DNA from: UBA966 sp046350355
GTDB lineage: Bacteria > Planctomycetota > Phycisphaerae > Phycisphaerales > SM1A02
Assembly: GCA_046350355.1 (NCBI GenBank)
Contig: JAXMAN010000001.1
Location: 682,001-746,000, forward strand
DNA length: 64,000 nt
Direction of reading: 5' to 3'
A program made the position numbers and the translations under genes. This document shows positions 1 through 9,194 of the stretch, piece after piece (positions within the stretch are counted from its first letter, which is position 1; every line of letters begins with the position of its first letter). The notes beneath the pieces were generated by a model, which worked only from the letters and a program-made list of their open reading frames with translations, did no database searches and had not been told where the DNA came from.

Positions 1-1191
1 CTCTTCGCCGGCGTCGTCGCCTGCCCCTTCGTGGGCGGCTTCATCGCGGGCCGGCGGCCGCAGTCGGGGGCGCGCGGCGTGCCGATCGGCCTCGTGAGCG
101 CCGTCGTCAACCTGATGGTGCTCTTCGCGGTCGTGCGCCCCGGCGAGGGCGCGCCCGCCTGGCAGCCGTTCGCGTACGCCGCCGGCCTGCTCGCGGCGAG
201 CGCGGCGCTGGGCTTCGCGGGCGAGCGCGTCGGCGCGCGGCGTCCGGCGGCGGCGGGGCTCCCCGCGCCGGGCGCGCTGCTCGCGACGGTCGCGGCGGTC
301 AACATCTTCGTGATGATCGTCCTCGGCGGCCTCGTCACCAGCCTCGAGGCGGGCCTCGCCGTCCCCGACTGGCCCAACAGCTTCGGCCACAACATGCTCC
401 TCTACCCCGTGAGTGAGATGAAGGGCGGCGTCTTCTACGAGCACTCGCACCGGCTCTTCGGCATGCTGGTGGGCATCGTCGTGCTCGCCTCGGCGACGAC
501 GATCTGGCGCACCGACCGCCGCCCCGCGCCGCGGCTGCTCTCGCTGGCGCTCGTCGTCGCGGTGATCGCGCAGGGCGTGCTCGGCGGCCTGCGCGTGACG
601 GGCAACGCCACCGACAGCATGGATCCCTCGAAGCTCGCCCCGAGCACGACGCTCGCGATCGTGCACGGCATCCTCGCGCAGTGCGTGCTCGCGCTCGCCT
701 TCGTGACGGCGGCGGTCGCCTCGCCGCGCTGGTCGGAGTGGGTGCCCGTGGCCGCGCGCCGCGGCGTGCGCGCGCTGCCCGCGTGGGCGCTCGCGGCGCT
801 CGCGATCCAGCTCTTCCTGGGCGCCTCGATGCGCCACCTGCAGACGCCGCCGACGGACGACGCCGGCGCGAAGATCCCCGCGTGGGCGATGCACGGGCAC
901 ATCACGATGGCGGTGATCGCGCTGGTCCTGGTGCTCCTGGCGGGCATGCGCTGCGGCGCGCAGGAGGACGCCCCCGCGCTGCGGCGCAACGGCAAGGCGG
1001 TCCTGCACACCGTCGGCCTGCAGTTCACGCTGGGCATCCTGGCGCTGGTCGCGGTGCTGGTGCGCCGCGGCGCCGCGATCCCCTGGTGGGAGGTGTCGAG
1101 CACGACCGCGCATCAGGCGGTCGGCGCGCTCCTCTTCGGGCTCAGCGTGCTGCTGCTGGTGCGCGCGCGCCACGACACGCGCGCGGCGTGA
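1..1191 (+). CDS. ctaA: Heme A synthase (COX15/CtaA family), 5' end outside window
   Basis: The frame is open from base 1, so the true start lies upstream and the gene is partial. The product is a multi-pass inner-membrane protein that would convert heme O to heme A for cytochrome oxidase. The family signature GLAVPDWPNSFG follows a GGLVTS membrane segment, and His residues sit in the expected transmembrane contexts (EHSHRLFG, IVHGILAQ, MHGHITM, TTAHQAVG). About 100 residues before the core contain at least two extra hydrophobic segments and an Arg-rich loop, so the visible part already has an N-terminal membrane extension. The gene converges on the next gene with a 15-bp gap. Family assignment is confident; the exact reaction is inferred from family. 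Confidence 0.85.
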   Translation, partial: LFAGVVACPFVGGFIAGRRPQSGARGVPIGLVSAVVNLMVLFAVVRPGEGAPAWQPFAYAAGLLAASAALGFAGERVGARRPAAAGLPAPGALLATVAAVNIFVMIVLGGLVTSLEAGLAVPDWPNSFGHNMLLYPVSEMKGGVFYEHSHRLFGMLVGIVVLASATTIWRTDRRPAPRLLSLALVVAVIAQGVLGGLRVTGNATDSMDPSKLAPSTTLAIVHGILAQCVLALAFVTAAVASPRWSEWVPVAARRGVRALPAWALAALAIQLFLGASMRHLQTPPTDDAGAKIPAWAMHGHITMAVIALVLVLLAGMRCGAQEDAPALRRNGKAVLHTVGLQFTLGILALVAVLVRRGAAIPWWEVSSTTAHQAVGALLFGLSVLLLVRARHDTRAA

Positions 1192-1206
1192 GGCCGGCGC
1201 GCGCGC

Positions 1207-3840
1207 TCACTCCGCGCGCCAGACCGGCTTGAGCGCCTCCTCGAGCGCGAGCACCGCGTAAGCGGTCGCCAGCTCCGAGCGTCCCTCCATCCAGCGGTCC
1301 GCGCTGTTGGCCCAGCTTCCGTCGGCGCGCTGGCGGCCGACGAGCGCCGTCACGAGGTCGTCGCGCCAGTTGCGCGGGGCGGCGGCGGCGGTGGGCGCGC
1401 CCGCGCCCGCGGCGCCTGCACCCGCACCCGCGGCGATCGGCTCCACTGTGCGCGCGCCCGACGCGTAGAGCGCCCGCGCCGCGGCGTGCAGGTAGTAGTA
1501 GTGGCCCTGCGCGCCCATGCCCGGGTTCTCGTCGAAGGTGTAGTTGCGGCGCACCCAGTCGGAGGCGGCGCGCACGCGCGGGTCCTGCGGCGTGAGTCCC
1601 GCGTAGAGCATGCTCTTGAAGCCCGCGTAGGTCATGCTGCCGTAGCTGCGCAGCGCGCGCGTGCCGGGGGGCATCTTCTCGCCGTATCGGCCCTCGCCCG
1701 CGGCGTCGCTGGCCATGCTCTCGCCGCCGTTGGCGGGCGTGTAGACGAATCCGCCGTCGTCGGTGCCGTGCTGCGCCCAGCTCGCGGGGTTCGTCGACTT
1801 CAGGTTCTGCGTGCGCGCCACGAAGACGAGCGCCCGCTGCACCGCCGGATCGTCGGGCGAGACTCCCGCGTCGTGCAGCGCGTCGAGCATGAGCTGCGTG
1901 TTCGAGAGGTCCGGGCGCCCGTGGTTGCCGTAGCCCAGCCCGCCGAACCAGTCCGTCTGCGGGCCCAGGCCCTGCTCCTGGCTCCACTGGTTGGTGCGCA
2001 GCCAGAGGACGACCGACTCGATCTCGGGAGCGAGCTGCGCGTCCTGCTGCGCCGCCAGCCCCATCAGCAGCAGGCTCGCCACATAGCTGCCCAGGCCGCC
2101 CCCCGCATCGGGCTGGAATCCCTGCTCGCCGCGCGTGTTGCGCAGCGCGTACTCCAGCCCGCGCCGCGCCGCCGCGTCGCGCTGCACCGTGTACCCCGCC
2201 TGCGCGAACGCCTTGAGCACGAGCCCCGTCACCGCGCTCCCCGCTGCGGGCGAGGGCTTCGACTGGTCCGTGCCCGACGCCTTCGTCGACTCCATCCATC
2301 CGCCGCCCGGACCCTGCACGCTGCGCAGGTGCGCGAGCCCCTTCTCGATCGCCTCCTTCGCGCGCGCGAACTGCGCGGGATCCATCGGCACCTCCTCCGG
2401 GCGCTGCGCGATGCGCGCGACCACCGGAAGCGGCTGCACGACCTGCACCGGCACGGAGGGATCGCCCAGCGTCGTGATCTTGCTGGTCTTGAGCTCCGCC
2501 GCCGGCTTCTCCGCGGGCGCGGCCAGGATTGCCTGCCGCAGCGCGGGGGGAATCGCCACGGACGCGCCCGGCGCGGGCGCGGCCTTCGGCGCGGGCGCGG
2601 GCGCGGGCGTCGCGCCTCCGCCCGCCGCGGGCGTGGGCGTCGCCTTCGGCGCACTCGCCGCCGCCGGCTCGACCTTCATGTAGACGAGGTAGTCCGCCAC
2701 GCGCGGCGAGACCGCGGGCACCTGCCCCGGCGCCGCCGGCGTGCGCGGGTCCGGCCCGACGCCGGTGAAGCGCACCGGCACGACCATCACGCCCGAGCTC
2801 CCCGGCGCCGCCGTCATGCGCACGCCCACGACCATCGCATCCGCGTCGCTGCGGCTGCCCAGCATCGTCGCGGTCACCCGCGGATCCATGCTCGCCACGC
2901 TGTCGACGCGCACGCCGTTGGCCATCTTGATCATCACCTCGAAGTCCTTCGAGGCGCCCGGCGCGACCACGCCCAGGTTCTCGCGGTACTGCTCGAAGTT
3001 GAAGGCGGGGCTCAGGCGCGTGCACTCGTGCCGCACGCGCAGGTCGATGAGGCGCGCGTCGGGGCGGTCCGTCTCGATCACCAGGTACTTGGGCACGAGC
3101 TCGCAGGGGAGGGCGCTGAAGTCGTACCGGAGCTGGTACTTCCCGCGCGGCGCGTCCTTGGCGGGATCGAAGTCCGCGAAGACCGGCGTGTCGCCCGCGA
3201 CGCTCAGCACCCGGAAGGGCTTGCCGTCGACGCTCTCCACGAAGACCGTGCCCGCGACGTTCTGCTTGAAGTCGAAGGCGTTGATGAAGGGATCCTTCGA
3301 GACGCCCCCGTTGCGCCCCGGATTGAGCTGGTAGCCGCGCACCGAGTAGGCGACTTCCGCGCGCAGCCGGATCTCGACGGCGCCCTCGACGCCCTCGAAG
3401 AGCAGCATCAGGGTCGCGGTCTTCTCGCCCGTCGCGCCGCTGGTCTTCATGGACACGGGCATGGTGATCGTCCCCTTCGCGGGGATCTTCTTGCCCAGCA
3501 TGTCGACGGTCGTGCAGGTGCAGCTCGGCACGCTGCGCACGCAGGTGACCTCGCGGTCGAGGGTGTTGATGAGCTTGGCTTCGATCTTCACCTCGGTGTG
3601 CGGCTGCACGATGCCGGCGTCCAGCAGCGAGGGCTCCGCCTTCACCGGGCAGAGCGCGGCCATCTGCGCGCGGCGCCGTTCCTCGGCGGCGAGCGCCTCC
3701 TGCTGGTTCGCGGGAGCCGCCTGGCGCGGGGGCGGACCCGCCTGGCCGGCGCGGGGCGCCTGCGGCGCGCCCGCGGGCGCTGCCTGGAGGGCAAGGCTGC
3801 AGGCGAGCGCGAGGATCGTGTGGATCGGGGTCGTCGTCAT
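1207..3840 (-). CDS. Secreted DUF1573 protein fused to a prenyltransferase/squalene-oxidase-like toroid
   Basis: An 877-residue protein. Residues 1-22 form a signal peptide, followed by a Pro/Ala/Gln-rich stretch. Residues about 68-170 match DUF1573, a periplasmic Ig-like domain, with the Cys pair in SCTCTT at 106-111. A second Ig-like region follows, then an Ala/Pro linker around 400-440. Residues about 490-800 hold repeated helical units of the terpenoid-cyclase/prenyltransferase alpha-alpha toroid, each with a Gly-rich GGW/GGF turn (GPGGGWM, GLGYGNHG, DDGGFVYTP). I see no DxDD or DxxDD cyclase motif, so this is probably a binding scaffold, not an enzyme. A TACGAT box lies about 40 bp upstream. 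The ATG at 3840 is chosen because it begins the signal peptide. Confidence 0.8.
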   Translation of the reverse strand: MTTTPIHTILALACSLALQAAPAGAPQAPRAGQAGPPPRQAAPANQQEALAAEERRRAQMAALCPVKAEPSLLDAGIVQPHTEVKIEAKLINTLDREVTCVRSVPSCTCTTVDMLGKKIPAKGTITMPVSMKTSGATGEKTATLMLLFEGVEGAVEIRLRAEVAYSVRGYQLNPGRNGGVSKDPFINAFDFKQNVAGTVFVESVDGKPFRVLSVAGDTPVFADFDPAKDAPRGKYQLRYDFSALPCELVPKYLVIETDRPDARLIDLRVRHECTRLSPAFNFEQYRENLGVVAPGASKDFEVMIKMANGVRVDSVASMDPRVTATMLGSRSDADAMVVGVRMTAAPGSSGVMVVPVRFTGVGPDPRTPAAPGQVPAVSPRVADYLVYMKVEPAAASAPKATPTPAAGGGATPAPAPAPKAAPAPGASVAIPPALRQAILAAPAEKPAAELKTSKITTLGDPSVPVQVVQPLPVVARIAQRPEEVPMDPAQFARAKEAIEKGLAHLRSVQGPGGGWMESTKASGTDQSKPSPAAGSAVTGLVLKAFAQAGYTVQRDAAARRGLEYALRNTRGEQGFQPDAGGGLGSYVASLLLMGLAAQQDAQLAPEIESVVLWLRTNQWSQEQGLGPQTDWFGGLGYGNHGRPDLSNTQLMLDALHDAGVSPDDPAVQRALVFVARTQNLKSTNPASWAQHGTDDGGFVYTPANGGESMASDAAGEGRYGEKMPPGTRALRSYGSMTYAGFKSMLYAGLTPQDPRVRAASDWVRRNYTFDENPGMGAQGHYYYLHAAARALYASGARTVEPIAAGAGAGAAGAGAPTAAAAPRNWRDDLVTALVGRQRADGSWANSADRWMEGRSELATAYAVLALEEALKPVWRAE

Positions 3841-3898
3841 GGAGTGCTCCGGGTTCCTGCCGCCGAGGCGGCGGTCGCATCGTAGGTCGGCGCGCTCC

Positions 3899-3904
3899 TA
3901 CACT
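3899..3904 (+). promoter_or_regulatory. -10-like box for the MDR oxidoreductase gene
   Basis: TACACT ends 8 nt before the ATG at 3913 and there is no Shine-Dalgarno sequence between them, so transcription would start at or within a few bases of the start codon (leaderless). It is one of a series of similarly placed boxes in this window. Confidence 0.45.
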
Positions 3905-3912
3905 CGCGCGCC

Positions 3913-4941
3913 ATGCAAGCCGTCGAGATCCTTCGCGCGGGCACGCCGGTGGCCCCGAACGTCCGCTTCACCCGCGACCGCGCCATCCCCGAGCCCGGCC
4001 CGGGCGCCGTGCGCATCCGCACGGAGGCCTCGGCGCTGAACCACCTGGATCTCTGGGTGGGACGCGGGCTGCCCGGCGTGGACGTGGCGTGGCCCACCGT
4101 GGGCGGCTCCGACGGTGCGGGCATCGTCGACGCGGTCGGCCCCGGCGTCGACTCCTCGTGGCTGGGCGAGCGCGTGCTGCTGAACGCCGCGATCTTCCAG
4201 CCGCACCGCCCCCATCCCGAGCGCGCGCCGGCGGGGGAGGACATCCATGTGATCGGCGAGCACAGCCCGGGCACGCACGCGGAGTTCTTCGTCGCGCCCG
4301 CGGAGAACATCCTCGCCATCGGGGAGACGGATCCGGTCGAGGCCGCCGCCTTCGCGCTCACGCACCTCACCGCCTGGCGCATGCTCGTGACGCGCGCGCG
4401 CCTGCGCGCGGGGATGACGGTGCTCATCCCGGGCATCGGCGGCGGCGTCGCGCTGGCGGCGCTGGGCATCGCGCGGCACTTCGGCTGCACCACCATCGTG
4501 ACCAGCCGCCAGCAGGCGAAGCTCGACCGCGCGCGCGCGCTGGGCGCGACGCACGCCGTGCTCGACGACGGCAGCGACTGGTCCAAGCAGGTGCGCGCGC
4601 TCACCGGCGGCCGCGGCGTCGACATCGTCGCGGAGAGCGTCGGCAAGGCGGTCCACCTGGCCTGCATCAAGAGCATGGCGCGCGCGGGCGTGCTGGTCAC
4701 CTGCGGCTGCACGACGGGACCCGCGGCGACGACCGACCTCGCGCGCATCTTCTGGAACCAGCTCACCATCGTGGGTTCGACGATGGGAAGCATGGACGAG
4801 TTCCGCGAGGCCGTCGCGCTCCTGCGCTCCGGCGCGCTGCGTCCCGTCATCGACCAGGTCGTGACGCCGGACGCCGCTTCGGCGGCGTACGCGCGCCTGG
4901 AGGCCTCGGAGCAGTTCGGGAAGATCGTCCTCCGCTGGTGA
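3913..4941 (+). CDS. MDR-family zinc-type alcohol dehydrogenase / quinone oxidoreductase-like protein
   Basis: A 342-residue medium-chain dehydrogenase/reductase. An N-terminal GroES-like domain (NHLDLWVGRG, then GGSDGAGIVDAVG) is followed by a Rossmann domain with the nucleotide loop PGIGGGVALAALGI and the distal ARALGATHAVLD motif. The usual catalytic Cys is Asn (NHLD) and the four-Cys structural zinc lobe is absent, so the enzyme is probably zinc-independent, like quinone oxidoreductases. The substrate cannot be inferred. It stands alone between the DUF1573 gene (divergent) and clpS (same strand, about 60 bp downstream). Confidence 0.85.
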   Translation: MQAVEILRAGTPVAPNVRFTRDRAIPEPGPGAVRIRTEASALNHLDLWVGRGLPGVDVAWPTVGGSDGAGIVDAVGPGVDSSWLGERVLLNAAIFQPHRPHPERAPAGEDIHVIGEHSPGTHAEFFVAPAENILAIGETDPVEAAAFALTHLTAWRMLVTRARLRAGMTVLIPGIGGGVALAALGIARHFGCTTIVTSRQQAKLDRARALGATHAVLDDGSDWSKQVRALTGGRGVDIVAESVGKAVHLACIKSMARAGVLVTCGCTTGPAATTDLARIFWNQLTIVGSTMGSMDEFREAVALLRSGALRPVIDQVVTPDAASAAYARLEASEQFGKIVLRW

Positions 4942-5002
4942 TCTGCCTGGATAACCCGGATTGACGCTCGACTCGGCGCGCCCGCCATGGTGCAATGCCC
5001 CG

Positions 5003-5326
5003 ATGGCACGCACCGCGCAGGGGACGACGACCGAGCAGGACCAGGGGGGAACCGCCACGCTTCCTGAAACGGCGCCGCCGACCCCGCGCCGTCTCCCGGG
5101 CTGGGCCGTGCTCCTGCACGACGACGATGTCAGCACCCACGAGCACGTCGTCCGCTCGATCGTGATGCTTGCCCGCCTGCCCGTCCACGACGCCATCGAC
5201 CGCATGGTCGAGGCCGAGGAGTCCGGCGCGGCGCTGCTTCTGGTGACGCACCGGGAACACGCGGAGCTCCTGCAGGAGCAGTTCACGAGCCGAGGAATGA
5301 CCGTGACGATTGAGCCCGCCCGATAA
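5003..5326 (+). CDS. clpS: ATP-dependent Clp protease adaptor ClpS
   Basis: 107 residues from the ATG at 5003. ClpS binds the N-domain of ClpA/ClpC and delivers N-degron substrates. The core starts at WAVLLHDDDVSTHEHVV, which matches the ClpS signature (VxLxNDD then the helix that contacts ClpA), and ends with the REHAELLQEQ and MTVTIEPA segment. The usual Asn of NDD is His here. A TTG at 4961 would add 14 residues with no family likeness, so I prefer the ATG. It is preceded 6 nt upstream by TGCAAT, a weak -10-like box. The N-terminal 30 residues are a Thr/Pro-rich tail, as usual in the family. Confidence 0.9.
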   Translation: MARTAQGTTTEQDQGGTATLPETAPPTPRRLPGWAVLLHDDDVSTHEHVVRSIVMLARLPVHDAIDRMVEAEESGAALLLVTHREHAELLQEQFTSRGMTVTIEPAR

Positions 5327-5614
5327 CCAACGCGCGCCGCGATCCTCCGATAAGTTTCTTTCACCGGTGGGCGCGCTTCCGGCGGGCGTCGATCCCCGCG
5401 CTTTCACGGGACGCACGACCGTTTCAGAGCGCCCCAAACCCCGTGTGGTCCGTGGAATTTGACTTACAAACCGTTTGCGGGGAATCCAAAGCGGAGGCAT
5501 ATTTGAGGCATCCCCCGCGCTCTCGGTCCGTCCGCACCTTTTGGTTGGGTGCAGAGGCGCGTGTTCATGTACCTGGTGCTGCTTGGTGCAGCGCCCTCTT
5601 CAGGAGAGTCCGTC

Positions 5615-7657
5615 ATGACGAATCGTCGTTATGTCCTCGGTTTCAGCGCCGCTTCGGCGCTGTGTGCCGCGGGCCTCGCCTTCGGCCAGTGCGACACGAG
5701 CACGGGCATCGCGCAGAATGATCCCGCCCCGGGCGGCAACTGCAACGCCCCGCTGAACCCCGATCCGAACGGTGGCTGCAACGTCACCCCGAACGCCTGG
5801 CAGTCGCTCAGCGGCTGGCCCTCCGGCGGCGGCACCCTCTCGGTCGTCGGCACCATCGGCACCTACGCCACCGACGGCACCAACTACACCAGCCGCGACC
5901 TTGACTGGTTCCTGTGCACGCTGCCCGCTCCGGGCTCGATCACGGCGACGCTGTGCATCCCGGCCTCCGCGGCCTCGGTGCTCTTCATCAGCGACGGCAC
6001 CTGCCCCGGCGTCTTCTACTACGGCGTCCAGGGCGGCTCGACGCAGTCGGCCGGCCCGTACTACTTCGGCGCGGGCGTGACGCCCGGCGTCGTGGCCACG
6101 ACGCCCTTCGAGGCGACCGCCACGGCTCCGATCTACAACTGCAAGCCGTACCGCCTCGACATCACCTACAACCCCCTCGCGTTCGCGTCCTGCGGCACGA
6201 GCACGGCGGCCTGCACCCTGGCGCACGCCACGGGCGGCTGCAACAACATCGCGTGCTGCGAGACGGTCTGCGGCTTCAACCCCGACTGCTGCGACATCGC
6301 GTGGGACCAGAGCTGCGTTGACCTCGGCGTCTCGCAGTGCGGCCTGTTCATCTACAGCTGCCCGCCCGTCGCTGGCGCCCCTGTCAACAACTGCGCCACC
6401 AACGGCAGCGTGCTGTCGGTTCCCTCGAGCACCGCGTTCAACAACACGACCGCGACGACCGACGGCCCGAACGACACGGTCAACCTCTGCGCCAGCAACA
6501 CGGCCAAGGACATCTGGTACTGGATCAAGGCTCCGGCCGACGGCCAGCTCGATGTCAGCCTCTGCGCCAGCCCCTCCACGCTGGACACCGTGATGAGCAT
6601 CTACGGCCCGTACGCGAGCGCCGACGTCGGCGACCCGCAGACGCTGCCGGACTTCTACATCGGCTGCACCGATGACACCTGCGGCATCACCGGCGGTCCG
6701 TCCACCCTTTCGCTCGTCGATGCGGCGGCGAACCAGTGGTACCTCGTCCGCGTGGGCAGCTGGTACGACACCGATCCCAACACCGCCGTCGGCGGCGCTG
6801 GCACGATCGACGTCAGCTTCCAGGCCGTGATCTTCTACTCGGGTGCGCAGAAGGCTGTCACCCAGATCAGCAACAACACCAACGTGAACCTCGGCCTGAG
6901 CTCCGGCGCGATCCTTGCGGCTCAGCCGCAGCGCTGGATCGCGCTGCCCTTCTCGACGCCCCCGGCTCCCTCGGGCTTCACCAAGTGGGCCGTCAAGTCG
7001 ATCGAGGGCGCGGGCTTCGTCCCGGCTGGCGCGCTCGCGACGACCCTCAACTGGAAGCTGTGGAAGCGCAACTCCGGCGATCCGGCCCCGGCGAACCCGG
7101 CGGACCTGGTTGCCAGTGGATCGGTCCCGCTCCCGACCCCGTACGACGCTCCTGAGGACAACGCGGCCACGGCCCGTTACCCCATGACCGTCGATCCGCC
7201 GGTCGTCATCGATCCGGGTAACTACTACGTCACGATCTACGCCTCCGACCCGACGGACTTCGCCGCGGGTGGCACGGCTGCGTCGAACTGGGCGTGGTTC
7301 ATCTACTCGCTTGACGGCGTCAAGCTGCTCGACGGCGGCCTGCACGGCTGGCGTTCGAGCACGCAGCCCAGCCCCGGCTTCGTCCGCTACACGGGCCTGA
7401 ACGGTGTCTATCAGGTTGCCGCCGGCGACGATCCGAACGCGCTGTACACCAACTGCGTCAAGATCCTCGGTGAGGGCGCTGTCCCGGCTCCGGCCTGCAC
7501 CGGCGACCTCAACAACGACGGCGTTGTGAACGGCGCCGACCTCGGCCTGCTCCTGGGCAACTGGGGCAACGCTGGCATCGGTGACATCAACAACGATGGC
7601 ATCGTGAACGGCGCTGACCTGGGTCTGCTCCTGGGCAACTGGGGCGTCTGCGACTAA
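5615..7657 (+). CDS. Secreted Cys-rich protein with C-terminal dockerin-like repeat pair
   Basis: 680 residues from the ATG at 5615, which has a good Shine-Dalgarno (AGGAGAG at 5602-5608) and begins a signal peptide ending LAFGQC. Several beta-rich stretches resemble pre-peptidase C-terminal modules (DLDWFLCTLPAPG, KDIWYWIKAPADG). Residues about 205-245 form a Cys-rich module (CNNIACCETVCGF, then CCDIAWDQSC) seen in planctomycete surface proteins. The last 55 residues are two dockerin-like Ca-binding repeats (GDLNNDGVVNGADLG and GDINNDGIVNGADLG), each ending LLLGNWG. Codon third positions are less extreme than in neighbours (many GCT, GTT, GGT), which suggests strong expression. Export is likely; partners are unknown. 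TTGACT at 5459-5464 could be a -35 element in the 288-bp upstream gap, but no clear -10 goes with it. Confidence 0.85.
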   Translation: MTNRRYVLGFSAASALCAAGLAFGQCDTSTGIAQNDPAPGGNCNAPLNPDPNGGCNVTPNAWQSLSGWPSGGGTLSVVGTIGTYATDGTNYTSRDLDWFLCTLPAPGSITATLCIPASAASVLFISDGTCPGVFYYGVQGGSTQSAGPYYFGAGVTPGVVATTPFEATATAPIYNCKPYRLDITYNPLAFASCGTSTAACTLAHATGGCNNIACCETVCGFNPDCCDIAWDQSCVDLGVSQCGLFIYSCPPVAGAPVNNCATNGSVLSVPSSTAFNNTTATTDGPNDTVNLCASNTAKDIWYWIKAPADGQLDVSLCASPSTLDTVMSIYGPYASADVGDPQTLPDFYIGCTDDTCGITGGPSTLSLVDAAANQWYLVRVGSWYDTDPNTAVGGAGTIDVSFQAVIFYSGAQKAVTQISNNTNVNLGLSSGAILAAQPQRWIALPFSTPPAPSGFTKWAVKSIEGAGFVPAGALATTLNWKLWKRNSGDPAPANPADLVASGSVPLPTPYDAPEDNAATARYPMTVDPPVVIDPGNYYVTIYASDPTDFAAGGTAASNWAWFIYSLDGVKLLDGGLHGWRSSTQPSPGFVRYTGLNGVYQVAAGDDPNALYTNCVKILGEGAVPAPACTGDLNNDGVVNGADLGLLLGNWGNAGIGDINNDGIVNGADLGLLLGNWGVCD

Positions 7658-7685
7658 AGCAGCACCCCACGTCACGCACCCAACC

Positions 7686-7722
7686 AAGCCCCCTGGCCTT
7701 CTGGCCAGGGGGCTTTCTCTTT
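7686..7722 (+). terminator. Rho-independent terminator
   Basis: Perfect 11-bp stem GCCCCCTGGCC (7688-7698) and its complement (7703-7713) with a TTCT loop, extended by an AA/TT pair and followed by a T-rich tail (TTTCTCTTT). It lies 30 bp after the dockerin-repeat gene and separates it from the efflux operon. Confidence 0.9.
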
Positions 7723-7758
7723 GTCCCCAGCGTGGGCGGGGGAGGCACGGGACGCTCG

Positions 7759-7764
7759 TATCAT
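7759..7764 (+). promoter_or_regulatory. Possible -10 box of the efflux operon
   Basis: TATCAT lies 52 bp before the ATG at 7817 and just after the terminator. It is the only AT-rich hexamer in this gap. No convincing -35 is seen. Confidence 0.35.
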
Positions 7765-7816
7765 TGCGGGGATCCCTCCGCCCCCCGCCCAGGGGCGGCC
7801 ACGGGATGGCCCCCCG

Positions 7817-9166
7817 ATGCGCACCTTCCTCGTCATCTCGCTCGTGGTCTTCCTCGCCGTCGCCCTCGTGGCGCTCTTCGCGGGCGACGCGATCTGGAAG
7901 TCGGTCGCGATGGCCGGCCCCGAGGGCGCGCCCGTGCGCATGGAGCCCGCCGCGCAGGGAGTGCTCGTCGAGACCGTCTCCGCCCCGGGGACGGTCGAAC
8001 CCAAGCGCAAGGTCGATGTCTCCGCCGAAGTCTCCGCCCGCATCGTCGAGCTCCCGCACCGCGAGGGCGACCGCGTCCGCGCCGGGGAGCTGATCATGCG
8101 CCTGGATGACCGCGACCTGAAGGCCGCGCTCCAGAGCGCCGAGGCCCGCCGCGACGGCGAGCGCTACCGCCTGGAGGCCGAGCGCTCGCGCATCGTCGGC
8201 ACGCAGACCACGCTCGAGAGCGCGCGCGCCACCGCGCAGCGCCAGGAGGCGCTCTTCCGCAGCGGCGACATCAGCCGCCAGGCGTACGAGGACGCGGTCA
8301 CCAAGGTGCGCGACCTCGAGAGCAGCTTCCAGGCGCAGAAGAACACGATCGTGCAGCTCGAGAAGAGCCTCGCCGCGGCGGAGGCGCAGATCGAGCAGCA
8401 GCGCGAGGCGCTGCGCAAGACCGTCGTCGTCTCGGCCATCGACGGCGTGATCACGCAGCTCAACGCCGAGGTGGGCGAGCTGGTCGTCGTCGGCACGATG
8501 AACAACCCCGGCACGAAGGTCATGACCATCGCGGACCTCAACCGGATGAAGCTCACCGCGAAGGTCAGCGAGTCCGACGTGCCGCGCGTCGCGCTCAAGC
8601 AGCCCGCGGAGGTGCGCATCAACGGCTACAAGAACCGCATCTTCGGCGGCTTCGTCGAGGAGATCGCGCTGCAGCGCACGACGGAGAAGGACGGCACCGG
8701 CTACTTCAAGACCGGCGTCGCGCTGGACCTGCAGGGCGAGCAGATCTTCAGCGGCCTGGGCGGAAACGTCGACATCTCCATCGCCACGCACACCGGCCTG
8801 AAGCTGCCCAGCCAGGCGGTGGTGGAGCGCAAGATCGAGGACCTGCCGCCGGCGGTGCGCTCGAGCCCGCTCATCGCGCAGGGCCGCAAGACCACCAGCG
8901 TCGTCTTCCTGGCGATCAACGGCCGAGCGGTCGCGACGCCCGTGCGCACCGGCCCCTCGAACCTCACCGACACCATCGTCGTGGACGGCCTCAAGGAGGG
9001 GGACGTCGTGATCACCGGACCCTTCAAGGCGCTCGAGAAGCTCAAGGACGACGACCGCGTGCGGCCCGAGGAGACGCCCGCCGCGGGCGCCGCCGGAGCA
9101 CCGGCCGCCGCCCCCGCCGCCACGCAGGACAAGCCCGCGGAGGGCGCCGCGCCCGCGACGCGCTGA
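7817..9166 (+). CDS. HlyD/MacA-family periplasmic adaptor (membrane fusion protein)
   Basis: 449 residues from the ATG at 7817, which begins one N-terminal membrane anchor (MRTFLVISLVVFLAVALVAL). It has the lipoyl/barrel-sandwich halves (VEPKRKVDVSAEVSARIVEL and later VSAIDGVITQLNAEVGELV), an intervening long coiled-coil hairpin of about 130 residues (AEARRDGERYRLEAERSR through AQIEQQREALRK), then beta-barrel and membrane-proximal domains. The C-terminal 35 residues are an Ala/Pro tail. It is first in a compact operon with an ABC ATPase, an FtsX/MacB permease and a TolC-like protein, so it should bridge inner membrane and outer channel. Earlier in-frame codons lack a membrane anchor context, so I use the ATG. 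Confidence 0.88.
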   Translation: MRTFLVISLVVFLAVALVALFAGDAIWKSVAMAGPEGAPVRMEPAAQGVLVETVSAPGTVEPKRKVDVSAEVSARIVELPHREGDRVRAGELIMRLDDRDLKAALQSAEARRDGERYRLEAERSRIVGTQTTLESARATAQRQEALFRSGDISRQAYEDAVTKVRDLESSFQAQKNTIVQLEKSLAAAEAQIEQQREALRKTVVVSAIDGVITQLNAEVGELVVVGTMNNPGTKVMTIADLNRMKLTAKVSESDVPRVALKQPAEVRINGYKNRIFGGFVEEIALQRTTEKDGTGYFKTGVALDLQGEQIFSGLGGNVDISIATHTGLKLPSQAVVERKIEDLPPAVRSSPLIAQGRKTTSVVFLAINGRAVATPVRTGPSNLTDTIVVDGLKEGDVVITGPFKALEKLKDDDRVRPEETPAAGAAGAPAAAPAATQDKPAEGAAPATR

Positions 9167-9194
9167 GCGCCGTCCGAGCACGCCAAGGCGACCC

